This document shows, one piece after another, positions 25,868-34,316 of a DNA stretch of 64,000 bases (the first letter of the stretch is position 1; every line of letters begins with the position of its first letter). The stretch is from Candidatus Rokuibacteriota bacterium. GTDB lineage: Bacteria; Methylomirabilota; Methylomirabilia; Rokubacteriales; CSP1-6. Position numbers and translations under genes: made by a program. The notes under the pieces are model-generated. The model had not been told where the DNA came from. It was given only the letters and a program-made list of their open reading frames with translations, and ran no database searches. The stretch is from the NCBI GenBank assembly GCA_030647435.1, contig JAUSJX010000115.1, forward strand, positions 1-64,000, read 5' to 3'.

Positions 25868-25881
25868 CAAGACCTGACCCC
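25868..25881 (+). repeat. CAAGACCTGACCCC repeat, isolated copy
   Basis: The motif CAAGACCTGACCCC also occurs at 57253 and, close to it, at 58015, with an inverted copy at 57172. Here it marks the left edge of the islet with the HslV-like gene. Confidence 0.6.
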
Positions 25882-25895
25882 AGATTCTACAAGCA

Positions 25896-25929
25896 ACAAG
25901 GCCGGCGCAGGGACCAGCGCCGGCCTTGT
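25896..25929 (-). terminator. Hairpin terminator of the HslV-like/peptide operon
   Basis: ACAAGGCCGGCGC (25896-25908) and its perfect complement GCGCCGGCCTTGT (25917-25929) form a 13-bp stem with an 8-nt loop, 19 bp after the stop of the 47-residue peptide. On the minus strand the stem runs into TTGTTGCTTGT, a moderate U-rich tail. Confidence 0.65.
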
Positions 25930-25947
25930 GCGTGAGCGTCAAGATCC

Positions 25948-26091
25948 CTAGGCTTTTGCTGGCTGCTTCTCCTTTTCTTCGGCGCTCTCCCGGACAGGGG
26001 GAATCACCCGCACACGGCCTGTCTTCAGATCTTCCTGACGGGCCGCCTGTTCCTGCTGGAGGCGCTCAAGATCTTCATCGACGTTACGCAT
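25948..26091 (-). CDS. 47-residue charged peptide
   Basis: MRNVDEDLERLQQEQAAR opens a highly charged, Gln/Glu-rich helix. It continues through a short hydrophobic stretch (VRVIPPV) to a lysine-rich end. ATG 26091 is 5 bp after the stop of the HslV-like gene, so the two are translationally coupled. The terminator follows directly. No family is recognised. It could be a substrate, adaptor or regulator of the hydrolase. It lacks a Gly-Gly C terminus and is not Pup-like. Confidence 0.55.
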   Translation of the reverse strand: MRNVDEDLERLQQEQAARQEDLKTGRVRVIPPVRESAEEKEKQPAKA

Positions 26092-26096
26092 GTCAG

Positions 26097-26942
26097 CTAC
26101 CCCCTATCCGCAAGTCTACGCCCCCCGGGGTGGTGGAGCAATTTCCCTGGGTGCCAGAGTATCTCTTGAACAGGCGCTGTCTTCAAGACCATCAGGTCTA
26201 TCGGGCCCCCGCAAAGCGGCTCACCAGGTAAGAACCGTTCCATCTGAACTTGGGTCGACGCAAGAAAGTACGCGAAGTCCATTGCGTCCTGGATGGGCAT
26301 CACCCCAACGGAGAGCTGCTCGATCGGCTTGAGTATCTTGAGCTGCCCAAGCGTGTGCCGCAACGCCTCGATACCCACGGGCTGATCCCCAACCTTGAGT
26401 TCGTCGGCCAACGCGGTCACAAGCCTGAAGTCGTAGCCGTACAACAGTGTAAAGACATTCCGGTACGATCCTTCGAAGTAGACAGGGTTGTCGATCCGCC
26501 CGACAGTGGTGTCCTGGCCACGATAAGCGATGCGCCAGACAACTGGCTCGCTGGAGGACGGTGACACTGCCGCTAGCATGAGTACCGTGTCTGGCCAGCG
26601 TTCGACCTGCACGTCCGCCCAATAAGCGTTTCGCATCTTCGCCATGTCTTCCGCGAAGCCACGGATCGCCTCGTCATGCTTCTGATAATCAGAATGGCCA
26701 GGCACCGTACTTGAGGCGATGTAGTCCATAAACGAGATGCGACCAAGGCTCGCACTCCCGGTGACCACGACCATCGCGGTGTTCGACTGATCCTTCACTA
26801 TCTTGGTGGCGTTCTCATACGTCTGGGGCACGACGATCGGCTCCCCGTTCGTGTCGAACCCGGCACGACCGTAGGTCGTCAGCCGGCTGTCAGCTGCAAA
26901 CACGACTGCTGTAGACGTCTGAATCGAGATTGCGATCGTCAC
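26097..26942 (-). CDS. Proteasome/HslV-like Ntn-hydrolase
   Basis: 281 residues from GTG 26942. After removal of the initiator the protein starts TIAISIQTSTAVVFAADSR. It aligns with HslV and proteasome beta subunits without gaps over T1 to D17 (VVxAxD). A Lys at mature position 46 (ENATKIV) fits the family's K33 after a 13-residue insertion, and TGSASLG follows like the conserved TGG-type loop. This predicts an N-terminal-Thr peptidase. It is longer than HslV and has no HslU-type ATPase nearby. The start is supported by a -10 box TATAGT 7 nt upstream. Family assignment is by motif alignment only. Confidence 0.55.
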   Translation of the reverse strand: MTIAISIQTSTAVVFAADSRLTTYGRAGFDTNGEPIVVPQTYENATKIVKDQSNTAMVVVTGSASLGRISFMDYIASSTVPGHSDYQKHDEAIRGFAEDMAKMRNAYWADVQVERWPDTVLMLAAVSPSSSEPVVWRIAYRGQDTTVGRIDNPVYFEGSYRNVFTLLYGYDFRLVTALADELKVGDQPVGIEALRHTLGQLKILKPIEQLSVGVMPIQDAMDFAYFLASTQVQMERFLPGEPLCGGPIDLMVLKTAPVQEILWHPGKLLHHPGGRRLADRG

Positions 26943-26949
26943 AGCTGGC

Positions 26950-26955
26950 ACTATA
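26950..26955 (-). promoter_or_regulatory. -10 box of the HslV-like gene
   Basis: Minus-strand TATAGT, 7 nt before the GTG at 26942. Transcription would begin at or next to the start codon, giving a leaderless mRNA. Confidence 0.5.
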
Positions 26956-27015
26956 CATCTGCAACCGCGGAACTTGGCGCACCTTGCAGGGTGTCTGGGA
27001 AGCAATACAGTCTAC

Positions 27016-27248
27016 GGCCCAAGCAGGAAGAGGCGATCCTCAAGAAGAGCATCGAGACGCTGACGCCCTTCACGGGGCGCCGTCCGGTCGGCTGGCGCGC
27101 GCCGTCCTGGCAGCTCTCGGCGAAGTCGCTCGATCTCGTCGCCAAGCACGGCTTCGAGTACTCATCGAACATGATGGACCGGCTCGTGCCGTACCTGCAC
27201 CCGGAGACCCACGGCGTCACCAACTTCGCCGTCGAATCCCATCACTGA
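27016..27248 (+). pseudogene. Partial copy of the polysaccharide deacetylase gene
   Basis: From CCCAAGCAGGAAGAG the sequence is nearly identical to 33808-34000 of the intact deacetylase gene, coding for a segment with GWRAPSWQLSAKSLD. It then jumps to the segment HGVTNF, which lies about 140 bp further on in the intact gene. The jump falls at a short repeated block (GAGGCCCACGGC and GAAGCGCACGGC in the intact gene), suggesting slippage or recombination. It ends soon after, at 27248. Not functional. Confidence 0.8.
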
Positions 27249-27667
27249 GCCCTCCTGATGACTTCCACGCGGCCGGCCTTCGGATCTACCCGGACCCGGT
27301 CCCCCGTCCGGATCGCCTCCATCGGGTCGGGTGAGAGCTGGTCCATGAGGGCGATGCCGGCCAGGACCGCTCCCTGGACCATGACGGGGTTGGCCCAGGT
27401 GAAGAGCATGGCGACCGGCGCGAGCCCCCGCGAGCGGAGATCGAACAGCGCCCACGAGGTCGCGAAGCCGCCTTTGGCGAGCGGGCAGACGAGGACCTTG
27501 CCCGCGATGGACGCTCCGTAGAGAGCGTGGGACTCCCGGGAAATACGGCCGGTGACACGGTCGAGATCGTAGCGGGCGCTGAAGCCGTCGGGGGAGACGA
27601 GGGCTAGGCCCTCCACCACCTCCCCGACCCCCGCGTGGCCTGTCAGGATCACGGGCGCCGCATTCAT
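27242..27667 (-). CDS. Aconitase X small (swivelling) subunit, DUF126
   Basis: 141 residues. LVSPDGFSARYDLDRVTGRI and KGGFATSWALFDL are typical of the DUF126 swivelling domain. It forms the small subunit of two-part aconitase X enzymes, such as bacterial cis-3-hydroxy-L-proline dehydratase. ATG 27667 overlaps the stop of the large subunit by four bases (ATGA), so the two are translationally coupled. Substrate is inferred only from the family. Confidence 0.85.
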   Translation of the reverse strand: MNAAPVILTGHAGVGEVVEGLALVSPDGFSARYDLDRVTGRISRESHALYGASIAGKVLVCPLAKGGFATSWALFDLRSRGLAPVAMLFTWANPVMVQGAVLAGIALMDQLSPDPMEAIRTGDRVRVDPKAGRVEVIRRAQ

Positions 27668-28911
27668 GCGGAGATCCTCCCCGTGACCGCCGCCTCCACG
27701 CAGTCGGCCGTCGGCCGGAAGATCGCGTTGTAGCCCGAGGCCGGAATGATGTTGGCGAGCTTGGCCGAGTCGGTCACGATGGTCCTGAACCCGTGCCGGC
27801 GCGCCAGTTCTCGCGGCGTCATGATGTAGTAGCACGCTCCCGCCAGGATCTTTCCGCCGGCCTCCTCGATGACGGCCGTGTAGCCCATGCTGTCGGCCAG
27901 CGCCTTGACGGGCTGGTTGGTGGTCAGGAGGAGCATCGTGTCACGGTGGACGCGCCTGCCCCGGAGTAGCTCGGCCAGGAGACGCACCTCGAAGAGGGAG
28001 AGATGCGGCGTCCCGAAGACGACCAGGTCGGCCTTTTCCTTTTCCGGGACAAAGCTCCGGTAGATGGAAGCGAGCGCGCCGGGCGCGACGACGATCCGTG
28101 CGCGGGGGGCCCGCCCGCCGAAGGCTTCCTCAAGCGTCCGGGCCTCGGGCGTCACGCCCACGATGTGGAACATGGCCAACGACCCGTAGGAGGCGAGGGT
28201 CGCACCGAGCTGCTTCAAGGCGTCGCCGCCGGGGGCGACCTGAAGCCCGGTGAAAACGGGGACGAGCCAGTAGTTCGTGAGCTGCCGGCCCACAAAGACC
28301 CCGAGGGCGCCCCAGTCGCTGACGGTTCGCGGCGAGTCGCGCACCTCGACGAGATGGGTCCCAAACCGGCACTCGGGCAGGTGCATGCCGTAGGCCGGCA
28401 CCCGCCCGGTGAGGGCAGCGCCGTAGGAGGCGGGCCCACCCTCGAAGTTGGAGCGGGCCCCGGCCACTGCGTTGGCGTAGATGACCGTGCCCGTGTCCCC
28501 CCACGCCAGGTGCTCGCCGAAGAGCGGCTGGCAGATCGTTTGGTAGTTGGTGCAGGAATCGAGGGCGACGCCACCCATCGCCACCACCAGTTCGCGGAGC
28601 CGCCGCTCCTTCGCCGCCACCTCCTCGGGCTGGCCCAGCTCCCGGTAGAGGTCGAAGTCCACGTTGCGCGCGTTGGTGGTTGTCGGCACGACGAAGCGGG
28701 CCCCCTGCCGGACCAAGTCCTCGACGAAGGCCAGGCCGGCGTCCCCCATGGACTCAGAGTCGCCCGTCAGGTGAGCCGAGGCGACGGGAACCATCTCGCG
28801 GGCGCCGAAGAACTCGCCCACGGCCATCTGCATCGCGAGAGCCCGGCCGGCCGGCTCTCCCCAGCGACCAGCCAGGATCCCGTCTTCCTCGGGCGTTAGC
28901 CGGAGCGGCAC
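27664..28911 (-). CDS. Aconitase X large (catalytic) subunit, DUF521
   Basis: 415 residues. It has the DUF521 pattern: LTPEEDGILAG at the start, ASAHLTGDSES, DSCTNYQTICQP with likely Fe-S or metal Cys residues, and NAVAGARSNFEGGP. Known two-subunit members dehydrate cis-3-hydroxy-L-proline; a related branch acts on mevalonate 5-phosphate. It follows the TctC gene after a 9-bp gap. The Tct system next door suggests import of a carboxylate that this enzyme then dehydrates. Confidence 0.88.
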   Translation of the reverse strand: MPLRLTPEEDGILAGRWGEPAGRALAMQMAVGEFFGAREMVPVASAHLTGDSESMGDAGLAFVEDLVRQGARFVVPTTTNARNVDFDLYRELGQPEEVAAKERRLRELVVAMGGVALDSCTNYQTICQPLFGEHLAWGDTGTVIYANAVAGARSNFEGGPASYGAALTGRVPAYGMHLPECRFGTHLVEVRDSPRTVSDWGALGVFVGRQLTNYWLVPVFTGLQVAPGGDALKQLGATLASYGSLAMFHIVGVTPEARTLEEAFGGRAPRARIVVAPGALASIYRSFVPEKEKADLVVFGTPHLSLFEVRLLAELLRGRRVHRDTMLLLTTNQPVKALADSMGYTAVIEEAGGKILAGACYYIMTPRELARRHGFRTIVTDSAKLANIIPASGYNAIFRPTADCVEAAVTGRISA

Positions 28912-28920
28912 CGGTCGGCC

Positions 28921-29904
28921 CTACCGGCGGATGCCGATCTTCCCGGCCATGTCGGTGTAGCCCTCGACCTCCTTCTCCACGAAGGCGCGCATGTCGGCGG
29001 CGTTCAGGAAATCGATGTTCATGTTGATCCGGTCGGCGCCCGCCAGGAAGGCGGGGTCCTTTGTCATCTCGGCGATGGCCGACTCCCACTTCTTCACGAT
29101 GGGGTCGGGGGTCGCGGACGGGAACGCCACGGCGGCCCACCACTGGACGCGTACCCCCTTCATCACGCCCTGCTCCTCAGCGGTCAGCACGTCGGGGAGG
29201 TACTTGACCCGCGAGGGCGAGAGGACAGCCAGGAGCCGGATCTTCCCGGCCGTCGTCAGAGCATGAGCTTCGGCCACCGAGTGGATCGACAGCAGGACGT
29301 GCCCCCCCGCGAGCTTGGTCAACGAGTCTGCTGCGCCCTCGGTGATGACCATCCTGGTCTTGCTTGGGTCCACGCCGATCTGGGTGAACCAGTCGAAGGC
29401 CGTGTAGCGGGACGGGCCGGAGGGTCCGACACTGGACCAGATGAGCTGGTCGGGGTGAGCCTTCACCCAGTCCGAGAGCTCCTTGAAGCTCTTCCACTGC
29501 GCGTCCACTTTGACGGCGAAGACCATCGGGTCCCGCACGATCCGGGCCGCGTACTTCCGGTCGGCCAGGGTGAGCTGCGGGGTCTTCCACGCGCCGATGT
29601 GCATCGAAGAGGTCGTGTGGATGTCTATGAGGACCGTGTAACCGTCGGGGCGGGAGTCCTTGAGCGCCGCCCGGGCCCCGATGATCCCGCCGCCACCGGG
29701 TTTGTTCGCGACGAGGATCGGCTGCCCCCACTTCTTCCCCATGTAGTCGGCGAGGAGGCGGGCGATCAGGTCCGTTCCCCCGCCGGGGGTGAAGGGGACG
29801 ACGATCTCGATGGGCTTGGTCGGGTAGTCCTGCGCCTCGGCGGCCAGGGGGCTCAGGAGCACGAGTGCAGCCACAAGCACTATCACGGTGCGAATCCAGG
29901 TCAT
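28921..29904 (-). CDS. tctC: Tripartite tricarboxylate transporter substrate-binding protein (TctC/Bug)
   Basis: 327 residues with a signal peptide (TVIVLVAALVLLSPLAAEAQ). Bug-family features: YPTKPIEIVVPFTPGGGTD near the mature start, NKPGGGGIIGARA and the carboxylate pocket region SSVGPSGPSR. It binds a carboxylate in the periplasm and hands it to TctAB. It is third in the tctB-tctA-tctC order on the minus strand, followed by the aconitase X genes. Confidence 0.9.
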   Translation of the reverse strand: MTWIRTVIVLVAALVLLSPLAAEAQDYPTKPIEIVVPFTPGGGTDLIARLLADYMGKKWGQPILVANKPGGGGIIGARAALKDSRPDGYTVLIDIHTTSSMHIGAWKTPQLTLADRKYAARIVRDPMVFAVKVDAQWKSFKELSDWVKAHPDQLIWSSVGPSGPSRYTAFDWFTQIGVDPSKTRMVITEGAADSLTKLAGGHVLLSIHSVAEAHALTTAGKIRLLAVLSPSRVKYLPDVLTAEEQGVMKGVRVQWWAAVAFPSATPDPIVKKWESAIAEMTKDPAFLAGADRINMNIDFLNAADMRAFVEKEVEGYTDMAGKIGIRR

Positions 29905-29937
29905 GGTGTCGGTTCCTCCTTGTAGGTGGCAGATGCG

Positions 29938-31449
29938 CTAGAGCGCCAGTTCCTCCGCGGTCTCCTCCTTCACGCGCCGGCGGGTGTAGCGCACGAGCGC
30001 GAGGGAGGTCAGCAGCAACAGCGCCGCGGCGACGATCAGCGCGAGGGAGATCCCGCGCTGGAAGAAGATCAGGGGGTTCCCGCCGCTCATGGAGAGCGAC
30101 TGGATCAGGTACTTCTCGAGGAGCGGGCCCAGGATGAAAGCCAGGAGCATGGGGGCGAGCGGCCACTGGTGCCTCCGAAGAAAGAAACCGATCGCGCCGC
30201 ACACGAAGCTCACCCCCACGTCGAACATGCTGTTCCGCACCGAGTAGGCGCCGATAAATGCCAACAATAGAATCACGGGCCCCAGGATGCCGTACGGGAT
30301 CCGCGTGAGCCACACCCACATGCCGATCAGGGGGAGGTTGAGGATCAGCAGGATCACGTTCCCGACGTAGAGGCTCGCGATGACGGTCCAGACGAACTCC
30401 GGGTTCTTCTGGAAAAGGAGCGGCCCCGGCTGGAGGCCGTACACGAGGAGCCCGCCGAGCAGAACGGCCAACGGCGCCGAGGCGGGGATGCCCAAGGCCA
30501 GAAGGGGGATGAAGCCGGCCGAGGAGGTTGCGTTGTTGGCCGACTCGGGCGAGGCCACGCCCTCGATGGCGCCCTTGCCGAAGCGCTCGGGATGCTTCGA
30601 GAGCTTCTTCTCGACGTCGTAGGCCATGAAGACGGTTACGCCGGGGGCGCAACCGGGCAGGAGCCCCAAGAAGAAGCCGATGCCCGTCCCTCTCAGGATC
30701 GCGGGAAAGGCCTCCCGGAGGTCGGCGAGGCGCGGGAAGACATTCCGGATCTTTTGCGTGATGGCCACGCGCTCCTCCTCGAGTCCGATGAAGACCTCGG
30801 AGATGGCGTAGAGGCCAACGATGAGGGCGATCAGGTCCACGCCGCCCATGAGCGGCCCCCAGTTGAAGGTGAAGCGCGGCTCCGCCGTGGACGGCCCCAG
30901 CCCGATCAGCGAGATGAAGTAGCCGAGGAACGCCATGGCGAAGCCCTTGACGAGCGAGCCGCCCGAGAGCGAGGCGATGACCGTGAAGGCGAGAACCATG
31001 AGGCCGAAGTACTCGGGCGGGCCGAACCTGAGCGCCTGATCCGCGAGGAACGGCGCGAAGAAGGTGAGCGCGACCACCCCCAGGGTGCCCGCGAAGAAGG
31101 AACCGATGGCGGAGATCCCGAGTGCGACCCCCCCGCGCCCCTGCTGGGCCATTGGGTAGCCGTCGAGGCAGGTCGGGACCGACGCCACCTCGCCCGGGAT
31201 GTTGAGGAGAATGGCGGTCGTGGAACCGCCGTACATGGCGCCGTAGTAGATTCCCGCGAGCATGATGATGGCGGGAGCGGGCGCGAGGACGGTGGTCAGC
31301 GGGAAGAGGATCGCGATCGCCGCCGTCGGGCCGAGCCCCGGCAGAACGCCGACCAGCGTGCCCAGGAGCGAGCCAAGGGCGGCCATCATCAGATTCGTGG
31401 GAGACAGCGCCGCTCCGAACCCGCTCGCGAGGTGGCCCAGGACGTCCAT
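29938..31449 (-). CDS. tctA: Tripartite tricarboxylate transporter large permease TctA
   Basis: 503 residues with about 11-12 hydrophobic segments. TctA hallmarks include GVLPGLGPTAAIAILFP, YYGAMYGGSTTAILLN, LNIPGE, and the second GLLPGCAPGVT. It forms the sodium-driven carboxylate channel with TctB in the inner membrane. Its ATG shares one base with the TctB stop (TGATG). Confidence 0.92.
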   Translation of the reverse strand: MDVLGHLASGFGAALSPTNLMMAALGSLLGTLVGVLPGLGPTAAIAILFPLTTVLAPAPAIIMLAGIYYGAMYGGSTTAILLNIPGEVASVPTCLDGYPMAQQGRGGVALGISAIGSFFAGTLGVVALTFFAPFLADQALRFGPPEYFGLMVLAFTVIASLSGGSLVKGFAMAFLGYFISLIGLGPSTAEPRFTFNWGPLMGGVDLIALIVGLYAISEVFIGLEEERVAITQKIRNVFPRLADLREAFPAILRGTGIGFFLGLLPGCAPGVTVFMAYDVEKKLSKHPERFGKGAIEGVASPESANNATSSAGFIPLLALGIPASAPLAVLLGGLLVYGLQPGPLLFQKNPEFVWTVIASLYVGNVILLILNLPLIGMWVWLTRIPYGILGPVILLLAFIGAYSVRNSMFDVGVSFVCGAIGFFLRRHQWPLAPMLLAFILGPLLEKYLIQSLSMSGGNPLIFFQRGISLALIVAAALLLLTSLALVRYTRRRVKEETAEELAL

Positions 31450-31946
31450 CAGAGTCCCAGTAGGCCCGTCGGGAGAGGCTGGAGAAGCCACACCCGGAAC
31501 AGGAGGTAGAGCAGGCCGGTCGTCGCGCCCCCGAGCAGGAGTGCCTGCGGCCAGCGGTAGCCGCCCATCGCGCGGAAGAGCCCCGTGGAGACGAGGGCTG
31601 TGCTCCCCGTGTAGCCGAGGTAGGGAACGATGACCCAGTAGGCCGCGAGGACGCCCGCCCCCAGGATCATTCGCATACGCGGCTCCCCGGACGGCCGGGC
31701 GACTTTCACCCGGGGGGGCTTCGCAACGAAGAGGATGCTCGCCCCAAGGAGGACCAGCGCCGCCCCGACGATAAACGGGAAGGTGTCGTCCCCCACGACG
31801 GCGCCGGCTACCATCTGGGTCCTGAGGGCGTGGAGCCGCCATCCCTCCCACAGGGAAAGGATCCCCAGGAGGACAAGCATCCCTCCCACCACCCTGCCTT
31901 CCCGGCCGCGCCTGGGTTCAGGCATGACTTGCACAGTCCCTTTCAC
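31449..31946 (-). CDS. tctB: Tripartite tricarboxylate transporter small permease TctB
   Basis: 165 residues with four hydrophobic segments, matching TctB. It is the small membrane partner of TctA. A GTG at 31946 and an ATG at 31925 are both possible starts; neither has a strong ribosome site. It begins the four-component transport operon that continues through tctA and tctC into the aconitase X genes. Confidence 0.85.
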   Translation of the reverse strand: MKGTVQVMPEPRRGREGRVVGGMLVLLGILSLWEGWRLHALRTQMVAGAVVGDDTFPFIVGAALVLLGASILFVAKPPRVKVARPSGEPRMRMILGAGVLAAYWVIVPYLGYTGSTALVSTGLFRAMGGYRWPQALLLGGATTGLLYLLFRVWLLQPLPTGLLGL

Positions 31947-31959
31947 TCAGATGGTTCAT

Positions 31960-33336
31960 TCAGATGCCCAGGGCCTCGGCCGTGAGCTTTCTCAGTTCCT
32001 TCCTCATCGCCTCGCGCACCTTCGCGCAAGCGGGATCGAAAGCGAGGTTCTGGAGCTCATAGGGGTCCTTCTCCAAGTCGTACATCTCGGCCATGCCTTG
32101 GTGCTGGGTCCAGTGGATGTACTTCCAGCGCTCGGTGCGCACCGCCTTGTAGCCCATGCCGACGATCCACGGCCAGGCGCCCTCGCTCCAGTACTCGCAC
32201 AGGAAGGACCGGCGCCATTTCTTCGTCCTGCCTTTCATCAGCGGCACCAGCGAGCGGCCCTGAATGGTGTCGCCGGGCTTGCCGCCGGCGAGCTCGATCA
32301 GCGTCGGCGCGATGTCGATCGTCAGGATCATCTGGCCGAGCTTCGTGCCCGCAACGATCCGCTTCGGATAGCGCGCGTAGAACGCGGTGCGGATGCCCTC
32401 CTCGTAGGCGAAGCGGCGCTCAATCGTGATCCCGTGCTCGCCGAAGAAAAAGCCGTTGTCGCCGAGGAAGACGATGCAGGTGTTGTCGAGCTGCCTGGTC
32501 TGCTCGAGCGCCTCGAGCAGCACGCCCACGCCCTCGTCCACCGAGGCCATCATCGCGGCGCGCTTCCGTATCTCCTCCTGCGTGCCGCCGTCCATCGCGG
32601 CGAGGATGTCGCGCGATACCGGGTCCGCGCGCATCTCGAACATCATCTTCAGCGCCGGCTTGTCCTTCGCCACCTGCTCGAGCGGCAGCATGTTCGGCCG
32701 GCTCGGATAGGTCATGCCCTTGTAGAGGTCCCTGTGGCGCTCTGGCAGGGTGTAGCCGCCGATGCTGCTCGCGTCGATGCTGCCGCTCGCATTCTGCGCG
32801 AGGTCCGGGTGCACCGCCTTGTGCGCGAAGAACAGCGCGAACGGCTGTTTCCTTTTCCTTTTCACGAACTCGACCGCGCGCGCATTCAGGATATCGGTCA
32901 TGTAGCCCTCGACCTGGTGCTCGCCGCCGTTCTCCCAGAGGATCGGGTCGACGAGCTTACCCTGCCCCTTGAAGCTCACCCAGTGGTCGTACCCGGGCCG
33001 CGGGCTCGAGTCGTTGCCCATGTGCCATTTGCCGACGTGCGCCGTTTCATAGCCGAGCGCCTGCAATGCGATGTGGTAGTTGTCCAGACGATAGCTCGCG
33101 ACGTCGCGCCCGACGTTGTCGATGATGCCGTGGCGCGAGGCGTACTGGCCGGTCAGGATCGACGCGCGGTTCGGCGAGCACAGCGGCGTGGGGTGGAACG
33201 CGTTTTCGAACATCGCACCCTCGTGCGCGAGGCGGTCGATGTGCGGCGTTTTCATGTACGGATGGCCCGAGGCGCTGGTTTCGTCGAAGCGCAGGTCGTC
33301 GATCAGGATCACAATCAGATTGGGTTTCTTGGCCAT
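31960..33336 (-). CDS. Sulfatase (formylglycine-dependent type)
   Basis: 458 residues. The N terminus IVILIDDLRFDE carries the metal-binding Asp pair. The key motif CSPNR at 53-57 matches C-x-P-x-R, whose Cys is oxidised to formylglycine. Downstream HVGKWHMG and FLGDNGFFFGEHG complete the active site. No signal peptide is seen, so it is probably cytoplasmic. It hydrolyses a sulfate ester or a related phosphonate/phosphoester substrate. A promoter at 33391-33419 drives it away from the divergent deacetylase gene. Confidence 0.88.
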   Translation of the reverse strand: MAKKPNLIVILIDDLRFDETSASGHPYMKTPHIDRLAHEGAMFENAFHPTPLCSPNRASILTGQYASRHGIIDNVGRDVASYRLDNYHIALQALGYETAHVGKWHMGNDSSPRPGYDHWVSFKGQGKLVDPILWENGGEHQVEGYMTDILNARAVEFVKRKRKQPFALFFAHKAVHPDLAQNASGSIDASSIGGYTLPERHRDLYKGMTYPSRPNMLPLEQVAKDKPALKMMFEMRADPVSRDILAAMDGGTQEEIRKRAAMMASVDEGVGVLLEALEQTRQLDNTCIVFLGDNGFFFGEHGITIERRFAYEEGIRTAFYARYPKRIVAGTKLGQMILTIDIAPTLIELAGGKPGDTIQGRSLVPLMKGRTKKWRRSFLCEYWSEGAWPWIVGMGYKAVRTERWKYIHWTQHQGMAEMYDLEKDPYELQNLAFDPACAKVREAMRKELRKLTAEALGI

Positions 33337-33390
33337 AGTGGTCTCTTTCCTGGTGGGAACAGCAGTCCGGCGGCCGCGATCATCGCGCCG

Positions 33391-33419
33391 ATCCTGCCAG
33401 ATCGCGTGGGACAGGTCAA
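33391..33419 (-). promoter_or_regulatory. Sigma-70-type promoter of the sulfatase gene
   Basis: Minus-strand TTGACC (33419-33414), 17-nt spacer, CAGGAT (33396-33391), about 55 bp before the ATG at 33336. Confidence 0.5.
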
Positions 33420-33475
33420 ACCGGAGGCCGAGAGGGCTGGCTCCTGGGCCCGGTCTGGGCTACTCTCTGAGCCCC

Positions 33476-34303
33476 ATGGCAGACGCCAAAGCGACGGCCC
33501 CCGCGGCACCCCGGTGGCCCGGCGAGACCCGGGCCGCCTGCGCCTTCACCTTCGACATGGACGCCGAGACGCTGTGGATGGCGCGGGACATCCACGAGCC
33601 CGTCGCGCTGTCGCAGGGGCGCTTCGGCCCCATCGAAGCGCTGCCGAGCATCCTGGCGCTGCTGGAGAAGGCCGACGTCCGCGCGTCCTTCTTCATCCCC
33701 GCGTGGGTCGCGTCGCACTATGCGGACGCCGTCCGCGCCATCGCGGCGGCGGGGCATGAGATCGGCTGCCACGGTGACGAGCACGAGCGCGTCTCCGAGC
33801 TCGAGCCCAAGCAGGAAGAGGCGATTCTCAAGAAGAGCATCGAGACGCTGACGCCCTTCGCGGGGCGCCGTCCGCTCGGCTGGCGCGCGCCGTCTTGGCA
33901 GCTCTCCGCGAAGTCGCTCGATCTCGTCGCCAAGCACGGCTTCGAGTACTCCTCGAACATGATGGACCGGCTGGTGCCGTACCTGCACCCGGAGGCCCAC
34001 GGCCGCGCGCTGGTCGAGATCCCCGTGTCGTGGGTGCTGGACGACGCGCCGTTTTTCATGTTCACGGGCCAGCGGAGCATCCAGGCGCCGGGGCCGGTGC
34101 TCCAGGGATGGATCACGGAGTTCGACGGCATCACCGAAGCGCACGGCGTCACCAACTTCACCTTCCACCCGCAGATCATCGGCAGGCCATCGCGCCTGGC
34201 GTGCCTGCGGGAGCTGCTCGATCATGTGAAACACACGCCGCGCGTCTGGACCGCGCCGCTCGGCGAGATCGCCGCTCACTGGCGGACCACCAAGCAGCCC
34301 TGA
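33476..34303 (+). CDS. Polysaccharide deacetylase-family protein
   Basis: 275 residues. NodB-type motifs: FTFDMDAETLW (catalytic Asp region), CHGDEH for metal binding, then GWRAPSW. It is close to the cyclic-imide/polysaccharide deacetylase group of cytoplasmic enzymes (no signal peptide). The natural substrate may be a small amide rather than a sugar polymer. TACTCT at 33461-33466 lies 9 nt before the ATG, suggesting a near-leaderless mRNA. A broken partial copy sits at 27016-27248. Confidence 0.85.
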   Translation: MADAKATAPAAPRWPGETRAACAFTFDMDAETLWMARDIHEPVALSQGRFGPIEALPSILALLEKADVRASFFIPAWVASHYADAVRAIAAAGHEIGCHGDEHERVSELEPKQEEAILKKSIETLTPFAGRRPLGWRAPSWQLSAKSLDLVAKHGFEYSSNMMDRLVPYLHPEAHGRALVEIPVSWVLDDAPFFMFTGQRSIQAPGPVLQGWITEFDGITEAHGVTNFTFHPQIIGRPSRLACLRELLDHVKHTPRVWTAPLGEIAAHWRTTKQP

Positions 34304-34316
34304 GGAGACCCCTGCC

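Noticed and set aside
25948-26091. 47-residue peptide as a Pup homologue for the proteasome-like protein
   Set aside because: It lacks the C-terminal Gly-Gly-Gln/Glu and the Pup helix pattern.
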